Shown here piece by piece: positions 53,969 to 63,058 of a stretch of DNA of 64,000 nucleotides. The stretch spans positions 2,046,001-2,110,000 of the forward strand of contig NZ_CP115483.1 of the NCBI RefSeq assembly GCF_027627455.1, read 5' to 3'. Origin of the DNA: Sphingobacterium sp. SYP-B4668. Lineage in GTDB: Bacteria > Bacteroidota > Bacteroidia > Sphingobacteriales > Sphingobacteriaceae. The first letter of the stretch is position 1; each line of letters begins with the position of its first letter. The notes beneath the pieces were generated by a model, which was given only the letters and a program-made list of their open reading frames with translations, did no database searches and was not told the DNA's origin. The position numbers and the translations under genes are program-made.

Positions 53969-55153
53969 TTAATGATTATTATATTTGAGATATATGGCTT
54001 TTACTTTTGCCTGTGCATCGCCTCCTTTTTTGATCAGTAGCTCCCGTTGATAGGGCTGATGTATCTTCTTTTCGTCTGATTTATTCTTTAAAATATTAGC
54101 ATATGCAACTTTACCGATTAGGGTATCTCGAAGACCCAATAGGTTGCAAGAATAGTTACCTAATAAATACTGATTATAATAAAGGTGTATCTCTTTCATC
54201 AATAATCGTCCAATCCTGTGTGGTGGGTAGGAGGCTAGATAGGGCTCTTCCATTAAAGCTTTGGCCAAGTATTTGGAATCGTTGTCGCCATCGGCTTGTG
54301 TCATGGTCCAATAATAGAGCGATTCGATAGCTTCCTGCTCATTATTGGGCAGGAGCTCGATTGGTATCCCGATCAGGTAACCGATATACTTCCAGAGGTG
54401 AAAGAGTCCCTCTATTTCTGCTTCGGAAGGCCGGATTCCCATACGTCGGAGACCAACGATGAAAACTAGTGAAAACCCAAGATTGGTGGCCAGCAGATCC
54501 CAAGTGTTGATGGGCAAGCCCCATTTATGACTTTCCCAATCTGTAGATTGAAGAATGTTGACTCTTGCATATGCATGGATCAAGCGCGTAGTAATGACAT
54601 TCTTAAAGCCTTCCCCTTCTGATTGGAAAGCTCCTTCACGTGTAATATTGACCCAGAAATCTACCGTATCGGTCAAACGTTTGACTGCCCCTTTTTTGAG
54701 GGCTCCGGTATAAATTAGGGGCTTATTAATGGCGGAAGATTCATACCCACCCATTAGGCAATAGTCTCGTAATACGATAAGAGCGCTAATACCGGGGCGT
54801 CTACTCAGCTGGGCGCCAATATCTAGTTTTTGCTTATCTATCCAATCGGGCTTGGTTTCAAAGGACGAAAAGAACTGGTCAAGTAGCTGTCGGTGGGGGG
54901 CAGCAACAGTGGAGGGGTCTTTTAGATACTGAAATGTCAAGATATTGCCCTGCTTGAATCCGACTATTTGATGTAATCCTTTGATAAGGGCATCGCCCAC
55001 ATCATCTCCCTGCAAAAGTAAGGGGATGAATTGGTCTGCTTGTGCTAGGTCTGGCGTGTGTGGGAGCTTCTTCAAAAGTGTAGCACCTATCCCCTGAGAC
55101 CAGTAATGGGCAAATGATGAAGTATTTAGTCTGTAACGGAGAGGCGGTATCAT
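53969..55153 (-). CDS. MpaB-family (DUF2236-like) oxygenase
   Basis: 394 residues, soluble. ALIVLRDYCLMGGYESSAIN (about 128-147) and GLPINTWDLLATNLGFSLVF (about 213-232) recall the ER-bound oxygenase MpaB / rubber oxygenase family; the R and conserved Asp/His near TTRLIHAYARVNIL fit the haem-binding region. The family performs oxidative cleavage of isoprenoid or other substrates. It is the last gene of a three-gene minus-strand operon and lies just after two hypothetical genes. Confidence 0.78.
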   Translation of the reverse strand: MIPPLRYRLNTSSFAHYWSQGIGATLLKKLPHTPDLAQADQFIPLLLQGDDVGDALIKGLHQIVGFKQGNILTFQYLKDPSTVAAPHRQLLDQFFSSFETKPDWIDKQKLDIGAQLSRRPGISALIVLRDYCLMGGYESSAINKPLIYTGALKKGAVKRLTDTVDFWVNITREGAFQSEGEGFKNVITTRLIHAYARVNILQSTDWESHKWGLPINTWDLLATNLGFSLVFIVGLRRMGIRPSEAEIEGLFHLWKYIGYLIGIPIELLPNNEQEAIESLYYWTMTQADGDNDSKYLAKALMEEPYLASYPPHRIGRLLMKEIHLYYNQYLLGNYSCNLLGLRDTLIGKVAYANILKNKSDEKKIHQPYQRELLIKKGGDAQAKVKAIYLKYNNH

Positions 55154-55159
55154 GTGTTG

Positions 55160-55528
55160 CTAATTATCAAGTGTCCAATTAAAATAGGCGGCAGTAGCAA
55201 GGAGTTTATCTTGTTGAATACTGAATGTCCAATCCACGTAGTCTTTTGCCCAAGAGACTTGCTCACTGCAGCAAAAACGTCGATGGATTAAGAAAAACAT
55301 CCGAAAAGTACCTTGATGTATGTTCTCATGATATTCCAGATTGCCTATTTCTACTTCGTCCAATTGCGGTGAGCCGTCTTGGTCGTCTAGTGCACCGACG
55401 ATAAGATCTTGGATGGTATCCCACTGGTCAGATGGTATCATAGTCAAAAGTTCTTGAGGAGCATTCGTGATTCGTGCGATATCTCCGGTGGCCAAGGTGA
55501 TGCTAAGTGTTAGATTTTGATTGTTCAT
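55160..55528 (-). CDS. Hypothetical protein, middle gene of the oxygenase operon
   Basis: 122 residues from MNNQNLTLSITLATGDIARI at 55528; a start eight codons earlier is possible. Mixed alpha/beta with a Cys pair in FCCSEQVSWAKDYVDWTF. No family was recognised. It ends six bases before the oxygenase gene and overlaps the upstream gene by 26 bases, so translation is probably coupled. Confidence 0.6.
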   Translation of the reverse strand: MNNQNLTLSITLATGDIARITNAPQELLTMIPSDQWDTIQDLIVGALDDQDGSPQLDEVEIGNLEYHENIHQGTFRMFFLIHRRFCCSEQVSWAKDYVDWTFSIQQDKLLATAAYFNWTLDN

Positions 55529-56156
55529 AAGAGAGTTCGTCAGCAATTGCAAAATGATTGGGAATATGTTGGGTTAACAGCGCTTGTTTGGAGCTGGTGT
55601 CCATAGTTGTGGTGTCCAGTAGGGAACGTAGCGTGATGTAGCGTAGTCGGGCGTGGCTCTGATTGGCCAGTAGGATTGAAAAGCTAATATCTGCGGTACT
55701 AGTATTGGTGGTGTACCATTTGTCTTTCAGTTTTTTTACGACGATATTTCCACATAGCATACCCAATTGCTCTTCCCAATGTCCAATCTGATGAGATAAC
55801 TCCGTCAGTAGTAAATGCTTTTTTAGTGCTGCTATTTTACGAGTAGATAGTTGCTTGGAGTGATGGGGGACGTAAATTCGACTACCTTTTATATAGGCTT
55901 GGGAAAGGGAAGTCTCCAAATAGATGAAATAGGAGGTGTCAAAGAGCGTTAGCATTTGAATCTCGGGCTGCTCTTTTTGTACATTCCGTTTGCGAAGTAC
56001 GGTGCCGTTTAATTGGATAAAGCTCCTAACCAATGATTCATCTGCATCAGCAGGTACTTGGATACGAATGAGGTGTTCAGAAGATTCCAAAACCTTGAAC
56101 TCCTGTTGGGTAGAGATTACCCACTCATACCAAAATCCATCAATTTCTATTCTCAC
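55503..56156 (-). CDS. Hypothetical protein, possibly a degenerate YgjP/DUF45-type fold
   Basis: 217 residues. It starts MRIEIDGFWYEWVISTQQEF and continues HLIRIQVPADADESLVRSFI, then IVVKKLKDKWYTTNTSTADI, FSILLANQSHARLRYITLR. The spacing resembles YgjP-type metallopeptidases (VKKLKDKW in place of IRxxKTRWGSC), but the HExxH-like zinc site is not present, so it would be inactive if related. First gene of the operon with the 55160 protein and the MpaB-like oxygenase. Tentative. Confidence 0.4.
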   Translation of the reverse strand: MRIEIDGFWYEWVISTQQEFKVLESSEHLIRIQVPADADESLVRSFIQLNGTVLRKRNVQKEQPEIQMLTLFDTSYFIYLETSLSQAYIKGSRIYVPHHSKQLSTRKIAALKKHLLLTELSHQIGHWEEQLGMLCGNIVVKKLKDKWYTTNTSTADISFSILLANQSHARLRYITLRSLLDTTTMDTSSKQALLTQHIPNHFAIADELSYEQSKSNT

Positions 56157-56258
56157 GGTAAGCGAAGTTAATATTAATAAAATAAAGTTATGTTTTTGAG
56201 CAAATAGAGGATGTGTTTTTTTTTGAATTTGATCACTTTTATTGTGTCAAAGTTTTAG

Positions 56259-56266
56259 TAAGTTTG
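56259..56266 (+). promoter_or_regulatory. -7 box of the M13 peptidase gene
   Basis: TAAGTTTG matches TAnnTTTG. The only TTTG upstream lies 27 bases away and the nearer TTG 14 away, so the -33 element is not settled. The start is 88 bases on, leaving a leader that contains the palindrome below. Confidence 0.5.
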
Positions 56267-56286
56267 TCTGAACAACTATTTTTTAC

Positions 56287-56331
56287 AATATCTGGATATA
56301 TGTGGGAGTATCCCACATATATCCAGATATT
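56287..56331 (+). promoter_or_regulatory. Perfect 21-bp stem-loop in the 5' leader of the M13 peptidase gene
   Basis: AATATCTGGATATATGTGGG(A) and its exact reverse complement are separated by GTA. There is no T-run, and it ends 23 bases before the start codon. It could act as an mRNA-stabilising structure or as an operator. Confidence 0.7.
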
Positions 56332-56353
56332 CCATTTAAACAAATTATAGCAT

Positions 56354-58357
56354 ATGAAGAAGCATGTAGCTGTTGCTGTGTTGATGATGGGAGCGGGAAT
56401 AGCTCTTGGACAAACGCCGAAGGCAATCAATCCCGACTTTATGGACAATGCTGTCCGACCTCAAGATGATTTTTATAATTATGTGAACGGCAATTGGATG
56501 AAAACCGTTAAAATCCCAGCTGATAAAGCCAGATGGGGGTCATTCGATGAGCTTCGTGAAAATACGGATGAGGCTACGCTAAAGATTCTAAAGGAGTCTC
56601 TGGGGGAGAAGTTTGAGCAGGGGACAGATGGTCAGAAAATCGCAGATCTGTATCGCTCATATGTAGACTTTGATGCTCGTAATGCAAAAGGTATCGAACC
56701 TATAAAACCGTATTTAGCAAAAATAGATGCCATTCAAAACTTTGATGATCTCTACAAGTATTTAGTGGAAGTGGCACCGGAGGGGGGAAATCCATTTTTT
56801 GGAGCCTATGTGTACGCCCATATGAAGAATAGTAAGATGAATGCTATTTATCTTGGTGCGGCAAGTCTTGGTTTAGGACGCTCGTACTATCAAAAGGTGG
56901 ACGAGAAGAATACACAAACATTGGCTGATTATTCGGCCTATGTATCGGCGCTTAACAGTGCTGTTGGTCAAAAGACTAGAGATTTGAAAGGGCCCAAGTT
57001 GGTGGCTTTTGAAAAGGAAATCGCAACTAAATTGAAGACAATCGAAGAGTCTCGTGATGCGCAAAAACGGTACAATCCTGTGGCGGTCAATGACCTTAAA
57101 AAGATGGTCAAAAATATCGATCTTGCCAAATACATGCGTGACCTAGGCTTCCAGGCAGACACGGTAATCATTTCGGAGTTGAAGTATTTTCAAGAAATGG
57201 ACCAAATTCTAAAGCCTCAGAATCTAACACAGATCAAAGAATTATTGCGTTTCAACGTGATGAATGATGCGGCTACTCTATTGACTGCGGATTTGGATAA
57301 ATTGTCCTTTGAGTTTTGGGGCAAAAAGCTGAATGGACAAGAAGAACAACGTGCCCTGGATAAAAGAGGGTTGGCGTTTGTAAACGATCGCGTGGGTGAT
57401 TTGTTGGGTAAGTTGTATGTGAAAGATAATTTTCCTCCGCAAGCGAAATCTGCAGCTGAGGAAATGGTCAAATACTTGATTAAGTCCTTCGAAGTACATA
57501 TTCAGCAGCTGGCTTGGATGTCACCAGCGACTAAAGAGAAGGCGCTTGAAAAACTGTCGAAGTTTAATGTTAAAATTGGGTACCCTGATAAGTGGAAAGA
57601 TTATTCGAAGTTGACAATCGGAACTTCACTTTTCGAGAATGTACATCAAGTAAATAAATGGGCATTTGAAGAAAATATGGCTAAGCAAGGCAAACCTGTC
57701 GATAAGTCGGAGTGGGGGATGACTCCACAGACTGTAAATGCTTACTACAGTCCGTTATTTAATGAAATCGTTTTTCCAGCGGCTATTCTTCAACCACCTT
57801 TCTATGATTATAGAGCCGATGCAGCGATTAACTTTGGGGGTATCGGTGCGGTAATTGGTCATGAATTGTCGCATGGATTTGACGATTCTGGAGCCCAATA
57901 CGATGGCAATGGTAATCTGAACAATTGGTGGACTGAAGAGGATAAGGAGAAGTTTGACGCCTCTGCAGACGCATTGGTTAAACAATTTGAGGCCTATGAG
58001 CCTGTCCCAGGGGTATTCGTCAATGGACGCTTTACGTTGGGCGAAAATATTGGAGATTTGGGAGGCTCTTCCGTGGCATTCGACGCTTTGAAAATGTATC
58101 TGAAAGATAAAGGTGATCCAGGGCTGATTGATGGATTTACACAAGAACAACGCTTTTTCTTGTCATGGGCTACGATTTGGAGAACCAAGACTACGGATAA
58201 GTTTGTGATTAATCAGGTGAAAACAGATCCGCATTCTCCAGCGCAATACCGTGCATTTGCACCTATCATCAATCTTGACGGTTTCCATGAAGCATTTCAA
58301 ACGAAGCCAGGGGATAAGATGTATGTTCCAAAAGAAAATCGAATCGTCATCTGGTAG
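56354..58357 (+). CDS. pepO: M13-family (neprilysin-type) zinc metallopeptidase
   Basis: 667 residues with a signal peptide (MKKHVAVAVLMMGAGIALGQ). The N-terminal M13 domain begins DFMDNAVRPQDDFYNYVNGN. Catalytic site: H503-E-L-S-H507 in VIGHELSHGFDDSGAQYDG, third zinc ligand E564 in ENIGDLGG with D568. Substrate-binding NAYYSP is at about 459. Complete length for the family. Secreted/periplasmic oligopeptidase. The gene stands alone with a 21-bp palindrome in its leader and a terminator after it. Confidence 0.93.
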   Translation: MKKHVAVAVLMMGAGIALGQTPKAINPDFMDNAVRPQDDFYNYVNGNWMKTVKIPADKARWGSFDELRENTDEATLKILKESLGEKFEQGTDGQKIADLYRSYVDFDARNAKGIEPIKPYLAKIDAIQNFDDLYKYLVEVAPEGGNPFFGAYVYAHMKNSKMNAIYLGAASLGLGRSYYQKVDEKNTQTLADYSAYVSALNSAVGQKTRDLKGPKLVAFEKEIATKLKTIEESRDAQKRYNPVAVNDLKKMVKNIDLAKYMRDLGFQADTVIISELKYFQEMDQILKPQNLTQIKELLRFNVMNDAATLLTADLDKLSFEFWGKKLNGQEEQRALDKRGLAFVNDRVGDLLGKLYVKDNFPPQAKSAAEEMVKYLIKSFEVHIQQLAWMSPATKEKALEKLSKFNVKIGYPDKWKDYSKLTIGTSLFENVHQVNKWAFEENMAKQGKPVDKSEWGMTPQTVNAYYSPLFNEIVFPAAILQPPFYDYRADAAINFGGIGAVIGHELSHGFDDSGAQYDGNGNLNNWWTEEDKEKFDASADALVKQFEAYEPVPGVFVNGRFTLGENIGDLGGSSVAFDALKMYLKDKGDPGLIDGFTQEQRFFLSWATIWRTKTTDKFVINQVKTDPHSPAQYRAFAPIINLDGFHEAFQTKPGDKMYVPKENRIVIW

Positions 58358-58392
58358 TATCAGGTGAATTTAAAAAGTCTGCCTAAATGCAT

Positions 58393-58430
58393 TGCCCCCA
58401 AAAGTTAGACACTTTCTGGGGGCATTTTTT
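58393..58430. terminator. Hairpin of a repeated intergenic element, copy 2
   Basis: TGCCCCCA...TGGGGGCA with the inner sequence TTAGACACTTTC, followed by six T residues. It lies between convergent genes and shares its core with the hairpin at 16293. Confidence 0.65.
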
Positions 58431-58431
58431 A

Positions 58432-58824
58432 TTAAGCGTGCTCATGTAAGAGGCTTCCGTCTAGATAATACCAACAACCTTCCCATTGTCTAAATATAGA
58501 TCGTTCGTGATGCACGGATTCTTCTCCATCAATATTGATGTAGTGTGCCTTGAATTCGACCGAATTGGGCGTGCAACGGGTTATTTCCAGTTTTATCCAT
58601 TTGTTCTCTTTGGCCCATTGCTTGATTTCGTTTTTGTCCTGATAGATTCGCGTCTCAGGATGAAAGGTCTCGTATAGGAAATCAATGAGGCTCATTGTAA
58701 ATGCCGTGTATCGAGCCCGCATGATTTTTTCAGGTGATGTAGCTTTTGTCAAATCTTCATGAACCTGAGCACAGCAGTGTTGATAATTTTCTCCACTGCC
58801 GCAAGGGCATAGCAATATTTCCAT
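58432..58824 (-). CDS. YchJ-type SEC-C metal-binding protein
   Basis: 130 residues. It begins MEILLCPCGSGENYQHCCAQ with the SEC-C zinc motif CxCGSGxxYxxCC, then the YchJ-type core PEKIMRARYTAFTMSLIDFL and WIKLEITRCTPNSVEFKAHY. Complete length. It lies four bases after the JmjC-like gene and ends close to the shared terminator. Confidence 0.9.
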   Translation of the reverse strand: MEILLCPCGSGENYQHCCAQVHEDLTKATSPEKIMRARYTAFTMSLIDFLYETFHPETRIYQDKNEIKQWAKENKWIKLEITRCTPNSVEFKAHYINIDGEESVHHERSIFRQWEGCWYYLDGSLLHEHA

Positions 58825-58827
58825 TAG

Positions 58828-59709
58828 TTATTTTGTTAAGGTCGTCAAATGTTTTTCCAATGCTTTTTTTCCTCTTTTGTGGGCCCATCGTTGTTTATGG
58901 TCCACCCATTTTTGCTTTCCAAGCTTGCGCATCAATTTGTCGCTGTAACGCATGACAAAAACTTGATATAACATGTTGAAGAAACGAAGTGGCTTATTAG
59001 GCAGTGCTCTTAGCGAAAGGGAGAATCCGGGTTCCAAATAGCGATTAAAATGCCAATATCCACCAGGAATATAAAGTGCATCTCCGTGTTCCATAAAGAT
59101 TTCGTAGCCCTCTGTATATCGTAGTGCTGGAAATCGTTCATAATCGGGGTTTTCATAATCTACGTCGTAAATGGTATGGACAGACATAGGGACTTTATAT
59201 AAGAGGTCCGATTGGGTTTGGTCAAAGAGAAGTATACGCTTTTTTCCTTCAAAGTGTATATGCATGAAATCCCCCAAATCGATATCATAGTGCATCAATA
59301 CCCGTGCTTCACTTCCTCCAAAAAATAGCGTCGGGATGCGTTTGAAAAATTTGATGCCAAGGTCAGGATAAGCGAAGTTCTTGAGTAGAGCGGGAAGTTT
59401 GTCGGTAATGATATAAAAGAAAATACGTAAGTCTGAAGGTTGGGTACGTATCAAGGTGAGATAGTCTTTGAAGCGCATTTTTTGCACAGGGGCGTCGGTA
59501 CTTTTTTTAGCATCAGCAGGTTTGTTTTCATAAAGTCCAACCACTTGCTCTCCGACTTGCTCGTAGATGTAGTCGAAGTTCCATTTGTTGTATGCTTCCC
59601 ACTGCTTGGCAAATCCCTTGATGAGCACCGGTTTTTGAGGTTTGAAATAATGGTCAACAAAGTATTGTTTACTGATTTTTTCGACGGTATCCACTCCTGA
59701 TAACTTCAT
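58828..59709 (-). CDS. Cupin-like/JmjC-domain protein
   Basis: 293 residues. Cupin_8/JmjC fold with FYIITDKLPALLKNFAYPDL, then iron-binding H140-x-D142 in VLMHYDIDLGDFMH and the distal H220 in YIPGGYWHFNRY. LFDQTQSDLLY and FMEHGDALYIPGGYW are typical of the family, which includes 2-oxoglutarate-dependent hydroxylases. It may act on a protein or small molecule. It is operonic with the SEC-C gene downstream. Confidence 0.85.
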   Translation of the reverse strand: MKLSGVDTVEKISKQYFVDHYFKPQKPVLIKGFAKQWEAYNKWNFDYIYEQVGEQVVGLYENKPADAKKSTDAPVQKMRFKDYLTLIRTQPSDLRIFFYIITDKLPALLKNFAYPDLGIKFFKRIPTLFFGGSEARVLMHYDIDLGDFMHIHFEGKKRILLFDQTQSDLLYKVPMSVHTIYDVDYENPDYERFPALRYTEGYEIFMEHGDALYIPGGYWHFNRYLEPGFSLSLRALPNKPLRFFNMLYQVFVMRYSDKLMRKLGKQKWVDHKQRWAHKRGKKALEKHLTTLTK

Positions 59710-59849
59710 ACTAGCTAGTTGTTTTTTTAAACTCTAATTTAGGAATAATTTATGAATGTCATGCTATTATCATATCGTACGAATCTCAAACCATAGGATT
59801 AAGATAGACGTTATTATAGGGTATACACACGAAATATTAGCGACGCAGT

Positions 59850-60353
59850 ATGGCATCAATAAAAAATGAATTAATTGGAAGTTGGAAGCTTCTTTCTTAT
59901 ATCGAATTACCTATTAACGGCACAGATTCTCTATTTCCCATGGGGCAGCAACCTGACGGGATACTCATGTACAGTCCGGATGGATATATGTCTGTACAGA
60001 TTGCAGGACAACAACGACCGACTTATACCTCTGATGATTGGCGGATAGGATCTTGCGAGGAGCATACTGCTTCTGTGTCTTCGTATATCTCCTTTAGTGG
60101 GACGTATCGGATACTGGAAAATCGAATAGTCTCTTATGAGATCAAGACTTCCTTATTTCCAAATTGGAAAGGACAAACGCAGGAACGGACGTTTGATTTC
60201 GAAGGAGATATCCTTTATTTGAAGTCCGTAGAACCTCAGCTTTCGAACGGTATGCTCGTGCATGCACACATGACCTGGAAGAAAAATCGAAAAGCCGAGA
60301 CCAATGCCGAGCAAGGTGAGCGCACACTACATCTGCAGCAGTCTGAGGGCTAG
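59850..60353 (+). CDS. Lipocalin-like domain protein
   Basis: 167 residues, no signal peptide. NELIGSWKLLSYIELPINGT, PDGILMYSPDGYMSVQIAGQ, YISFSGTYRILENRIVSYEI and TQERTFDFEGDILYLKSVEP follow the lipocalin-like (Lipocalin_5) pattern with the opening GSWxLxS. Length fits one barrel. It converges with lysS across a bidirectional terminator. Confidence 0.85.
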   Translation: MASIKNELIGSWKLLSYIELPINGTDSLFPMGQQPDGILMYSPDGYMSVQIAGQQRPTYTSDDWRIGSCEEHTASVSSYISFSGTYRILENRIVSYEIKTSLFPNWKGQTQERTFDFEGDILYLKSVEPQLSNGMLVHAHMTWKKNRKAETNAEQGERTLHLQQSEG

Positions 60354-60360
60354 TAAAAAG

Positions 60361-60401
60361 AGAGGGCGATAATCCATTAGATTATCGCCCTCTTCTTTTT
60401 T
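60361..60401. terminator. Bidirectional terminator
   Basis: AGAGGGCGATAATC and GATTATCGCCCTCT form a perfect 14-bp stem with a five-base loop. A T-rich run follows on the plus strand and A residues precede it. Confidence 0.85.
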
Positions 60402-60415
60402 ACCTTATGGGTGCT

Positions 60416-62134
60416 CTAGTTGAACCAAGCTGTGACGTCATCTTTAGAAGGCATGGTCATGTCAAGTTTCATTTTCTTGCGCATTCCCCCTAGGTCATTG
60501 AATACCTTGTTGGGATTAGCTTCTTTCAATGCTGGAATAGTCGTGAATCCCATTTTTTGAAGTACCGGTACCCACTCGGCAGGTATACCTAGTGCAGTAT
60601 AATCTTCTGTTGAAGCGACTTTGCTCACCTTTTCGGGTCTCATTTGCGGGAAGAATAGTACGTCTTGGATAGATGCCTGATTGGTCATCAACATAGCTAG
60701 GCGATCGATACCGATACCGATACCTGCTGTTGGGGGCATACCATATTCCAAGGAACGTACGAAATCGTAATCGATAAACATGGCTTCGTCGTCACCACGT
60801 TCCATTAGTTGGAGTTGTTCTTCAAAACGCTCCAATTGATCGATTGGATCATTTAATTCAGAATATGCGTTGGCTACTTCTTTTCCGTTAATCATGAGTT
60901 CAAAGCGTTCAACAAGTCCTGCTTTTTCTCTGTGTTTTTTGGTCAAAGGAGACATCTCTTTTGGATAGTCTGTGATAAAGGTAGGTTGTATATAGTTGCC
61001 TTCACATTTTTCGCCAAAAATCTCATCAACTAATTTTCCTTTACCCATGGATTCGGATGTTGGGATGTGAAGTTGCTTACAGACATCTCTTAAGCCGGAT
61101 TCGTCCATTTCGCTTACATCGAATCCGGTATGCTCTTTAATGGAATCGTAAATAGAGATACGTTTATATGGAGGCGCAAAATTGATTTCTTTGTCTCCCA
61201 CTTGTATTAAAGTCGTTCCATTGGTCTCCAGAGCTACTTTTTCGAGAAGTTTCTCTGTAGTTTCCATCATCCAAACATAGTCTTTGTAAGCTACATAGAA
61301 TTCAAGAACAGTAAACTCGGGGTTATGTGTACGATCCATTCCTTCATTCCTGAAATTACGGCTGAATTCGTATACCCAATCAAACCCGCCCACTATTAGA
61401 CGCTTTAAGTAGAGTTCATTCGCTATACGCAAGTATAATGGAATGTCTAAGGCATTGTGGTGGGTGATGAAGGGACGTGCAGCAGCTCCACCAGGAATGG
61501 ATTGCAAAACCGGTGTGTCTACTTCAAGTGCGCCTTGGGTATTCAAGAAATCACGAATTGCTGTCTTGACTTTGGATACTTTTACAAAAGTCTCCTTCAC
61601 TTGTGGATTGACAACTAAGTCGACATAGCGCTGACGATAACGAAACTCTGGGTCCGTGACGGCATCAAATGTTTTGCCATCTGCCGATTTGACCACAGGA
61701 AGTGGTTTTAACGATTTGGCCAGTACGACAAAGCTCTCGACATGTATACATATGGCTTCTGTCTGCGTCGTGAACACATAGCCTTTGATACCGACGATAT
61801 CACCAATATCCAAGAGTTTTTTGAAAACCGTATTATAAAGAGTCTTATCTTCTCCAGGACAAATGTCGTCCCGCTTGAAATATGCTTGGATTCGCCCTGT
61901 CGAATCTTGAAGTTCGATGAAGGAAGCATTTCCCATTACGCGACGAGTCATCATACGACCGGCGATACTGATTGTTTTATAGCTTATCTTATCACGTTCA
62001 TAGTTTGCTAAGATATCTGCTGCCGTGACATTGACATCAAATTCCTCGGCAGGATAAGGGTCGATTCCCAAATCGATAAGTGCTTGAAGAGCTTGTCTAC
62101 GTTGTTGTTCCTGTTCGGATAATACAGTACTCAT
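60416..62134 (-). CDS. lysS: Lysine-tRNA ligase
   Basis: 572 residues. N-terminal OB-fold with ISIAGRMMTRRVMGNASFIE. Class II motifs: FLNTQGALEVDTPVLQSIPG (motif 1), YEFSRNFRNEGMDRTHNPEF (motif 2) and GIGIGIDRLAMLMTNQASIQ (motif 3). It carries an 80-residue C-terminal addition (WVPVLQKMGFTTIPALKEAN), found in many Bacteroidota LysRS proteins. It charges tRNA-Lys in the cytoplasm. A clear promoter lies 22-52 bases upstream. Confidence 0.97.
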   Translation of the reverse strand: MSTVLSEQEQQRRQALQALIDLGIDPYPAEEFDVNVTAADILANYERDKISYKTISIAGRMMTRRVMGNASFIELQDSTGRIQAYFKRDDICPGEDKTLYNTVFKKLLDIGDIVGIKGYVFTTQTEAICIHVESFVVLAKSLKPLPVVKSADGKTFDAVTDPEFRYRQRYVDLVVNPQVKETFVKVSKVKTAIRDFLNTQGALEVDTPVLQSIPGGAAARPFITHHNALDIPLYLRIANELYLKRLIVGGFDWVYEFSRNFRNEGMDRTHNPEFTVLEFYVAYKDYVWMMETTEKLLEKVALETNGTTLIQVGDKEINFAPPYKRISIYDSIKEHTGFDVSEMDESGLRDVCKQLHIPTSESMGKGKLVDEIFGEKCEGNYIQPTFITDYPKEMSPLTKKHREKAGLVERFELMINGKEVANAYSELNDPIDQLERFEEQLQLMERGDDEAMFIDYDFVRSLEYGMPPTAGIGIGIDRLAMLMTNQASIQDVLFFPQMRPEKVSKVASTEDYTALGIPAEWVPVLQKMGFTTIPALKEANPNKVFNDLGGMRKKMKLDMTMPSKDDVTAWFN

Positions 62135-62155
62135 TTATTTTCGATTGTTAAGTTG

Positions 62156-62186
62156 CAAACTTAGATAAAGTTGCTTATATATGCAA
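62156..62186 (-). promoter_or_regulatory. Promoter of lysS
   Basis: On the minus strand TTG (62186-62184), a 20-base spacer, then TAAGTTTG (62163-62156), both in the Bacteroidota style. The -7 box lies 22 bases before the ATG. The rest of the 304-base gap 62135-62438 holds no gene that I can recognise. Confidence 0.7.
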
Positions 62187-62438
62187 GCTTGTAGTAAAGT
62201 GTATAAGGGGGCCTCGGGTGTCTTTTTGATTCCTATAAACACTTAATCTCCATATAGATTGATGAGGTTGAAAAAATAGTGAAAAATGAACGTTTGCCTG
62301 TAGCGAATTCGTACGTACGCTCGTCTTAGTATAAAATATGTTGAAACTTTTAGTGCAGACCATATGGCGGTCGATTTCTAATGTTATGTAAATAATTCGT
62401 AAATTGATGTTCAATTAGCATAGAGATATCCGCCGTTT

Positions 62439-63053
62439 GTGAAACTTATTCGTAAAAATACTAACCATGCAGAACCCTTGAGCTTAAGAAAAGCCTTGGA
62501 AGACTGTCGCATGGCAAAGAGCGAACGAGGGAAGGCATGGATGTACAAGAAATATTATGGCTATTTGATGGCCATTGTTATTCGATATGTTAAACATGAG
62601 ATGGAAGCCGAGGAATTGGTGAATGAGTGTTTTGTGAAGGTGTTTTTAAAGATCGAATCTTTCAATGCAGATATTGAAGAGGATAGATTAGAGAAATCAT
62701 TCCGTTCGTGGATAGCCCGAATCGCGGTCAATCAATCCATAGATTTTTTAAGAAGTAGAAAGCAAATGGCTATGCTGGATGATGTATCCGAGTTTGAGTT
62801 GGTCCCTCATGCGGTCTATAATCAATCTAACTTGGAGGTGCAGGATATCATGAGGCTGTTGGATGAGCTTCCAGATATCCAACGTACGATATTCAATATG
62901 TATGAGGTGGAAGGGTTTTCACACGATGAAATTGCCACTCTACTTAATATACCGGATAGTACATCCCGGACATATCTGACACGAGCGAAGCAGAAATTAA
63001 GAAAATTATACGTAGAACAGTTTGAAGCTGATGCTACAAATCATAGAGGTTAA
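62439..63053 (+). CDS. ECF-type RNA polymerase sigma factor
   Basis: 204 residues from a GTG start (no in-frame ATG before residue 25). Region 2: YGYLMAIVIRYVKHEMEAEE, LVNECFVKVFLKIESFN. Region 4: LPDIQRTIFNMYEVEGFSHD, EIATLLNIPDSTSRTYLTRA. Five bases after its stop begins a gene for a protein with a cytoplasmic N-terminus, one transmembrane helix and an apparently barrel-like C-terminus, probably its regulatory partner. Confidence 0.9.
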   Translation: MKLIRKNTNHAEPLSLRKALEDCRMAKSERGKAWMYKKYYGYLMAIVIRYVKHEMEAEELVNECFVKVFLKIESFNADIEEDRLEKSFRSWIARIAVNQSIDFLRSRKQMAMLDDVSEFELVPHAVYNQSNLEVQDIMRLLDELPDIQRTIFNMYEVEGFSHDEIATLLNIPDSTSRTYLTRAKQKLRKLYVEQFEADATNHRG

Positions 63054-63058
63054 GTAAA

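Noticed and set aside
54103..54330. 75-codon plus-strand frame
   Set aside because: Antisense shadow of the MpaB-type oxygenase gene.
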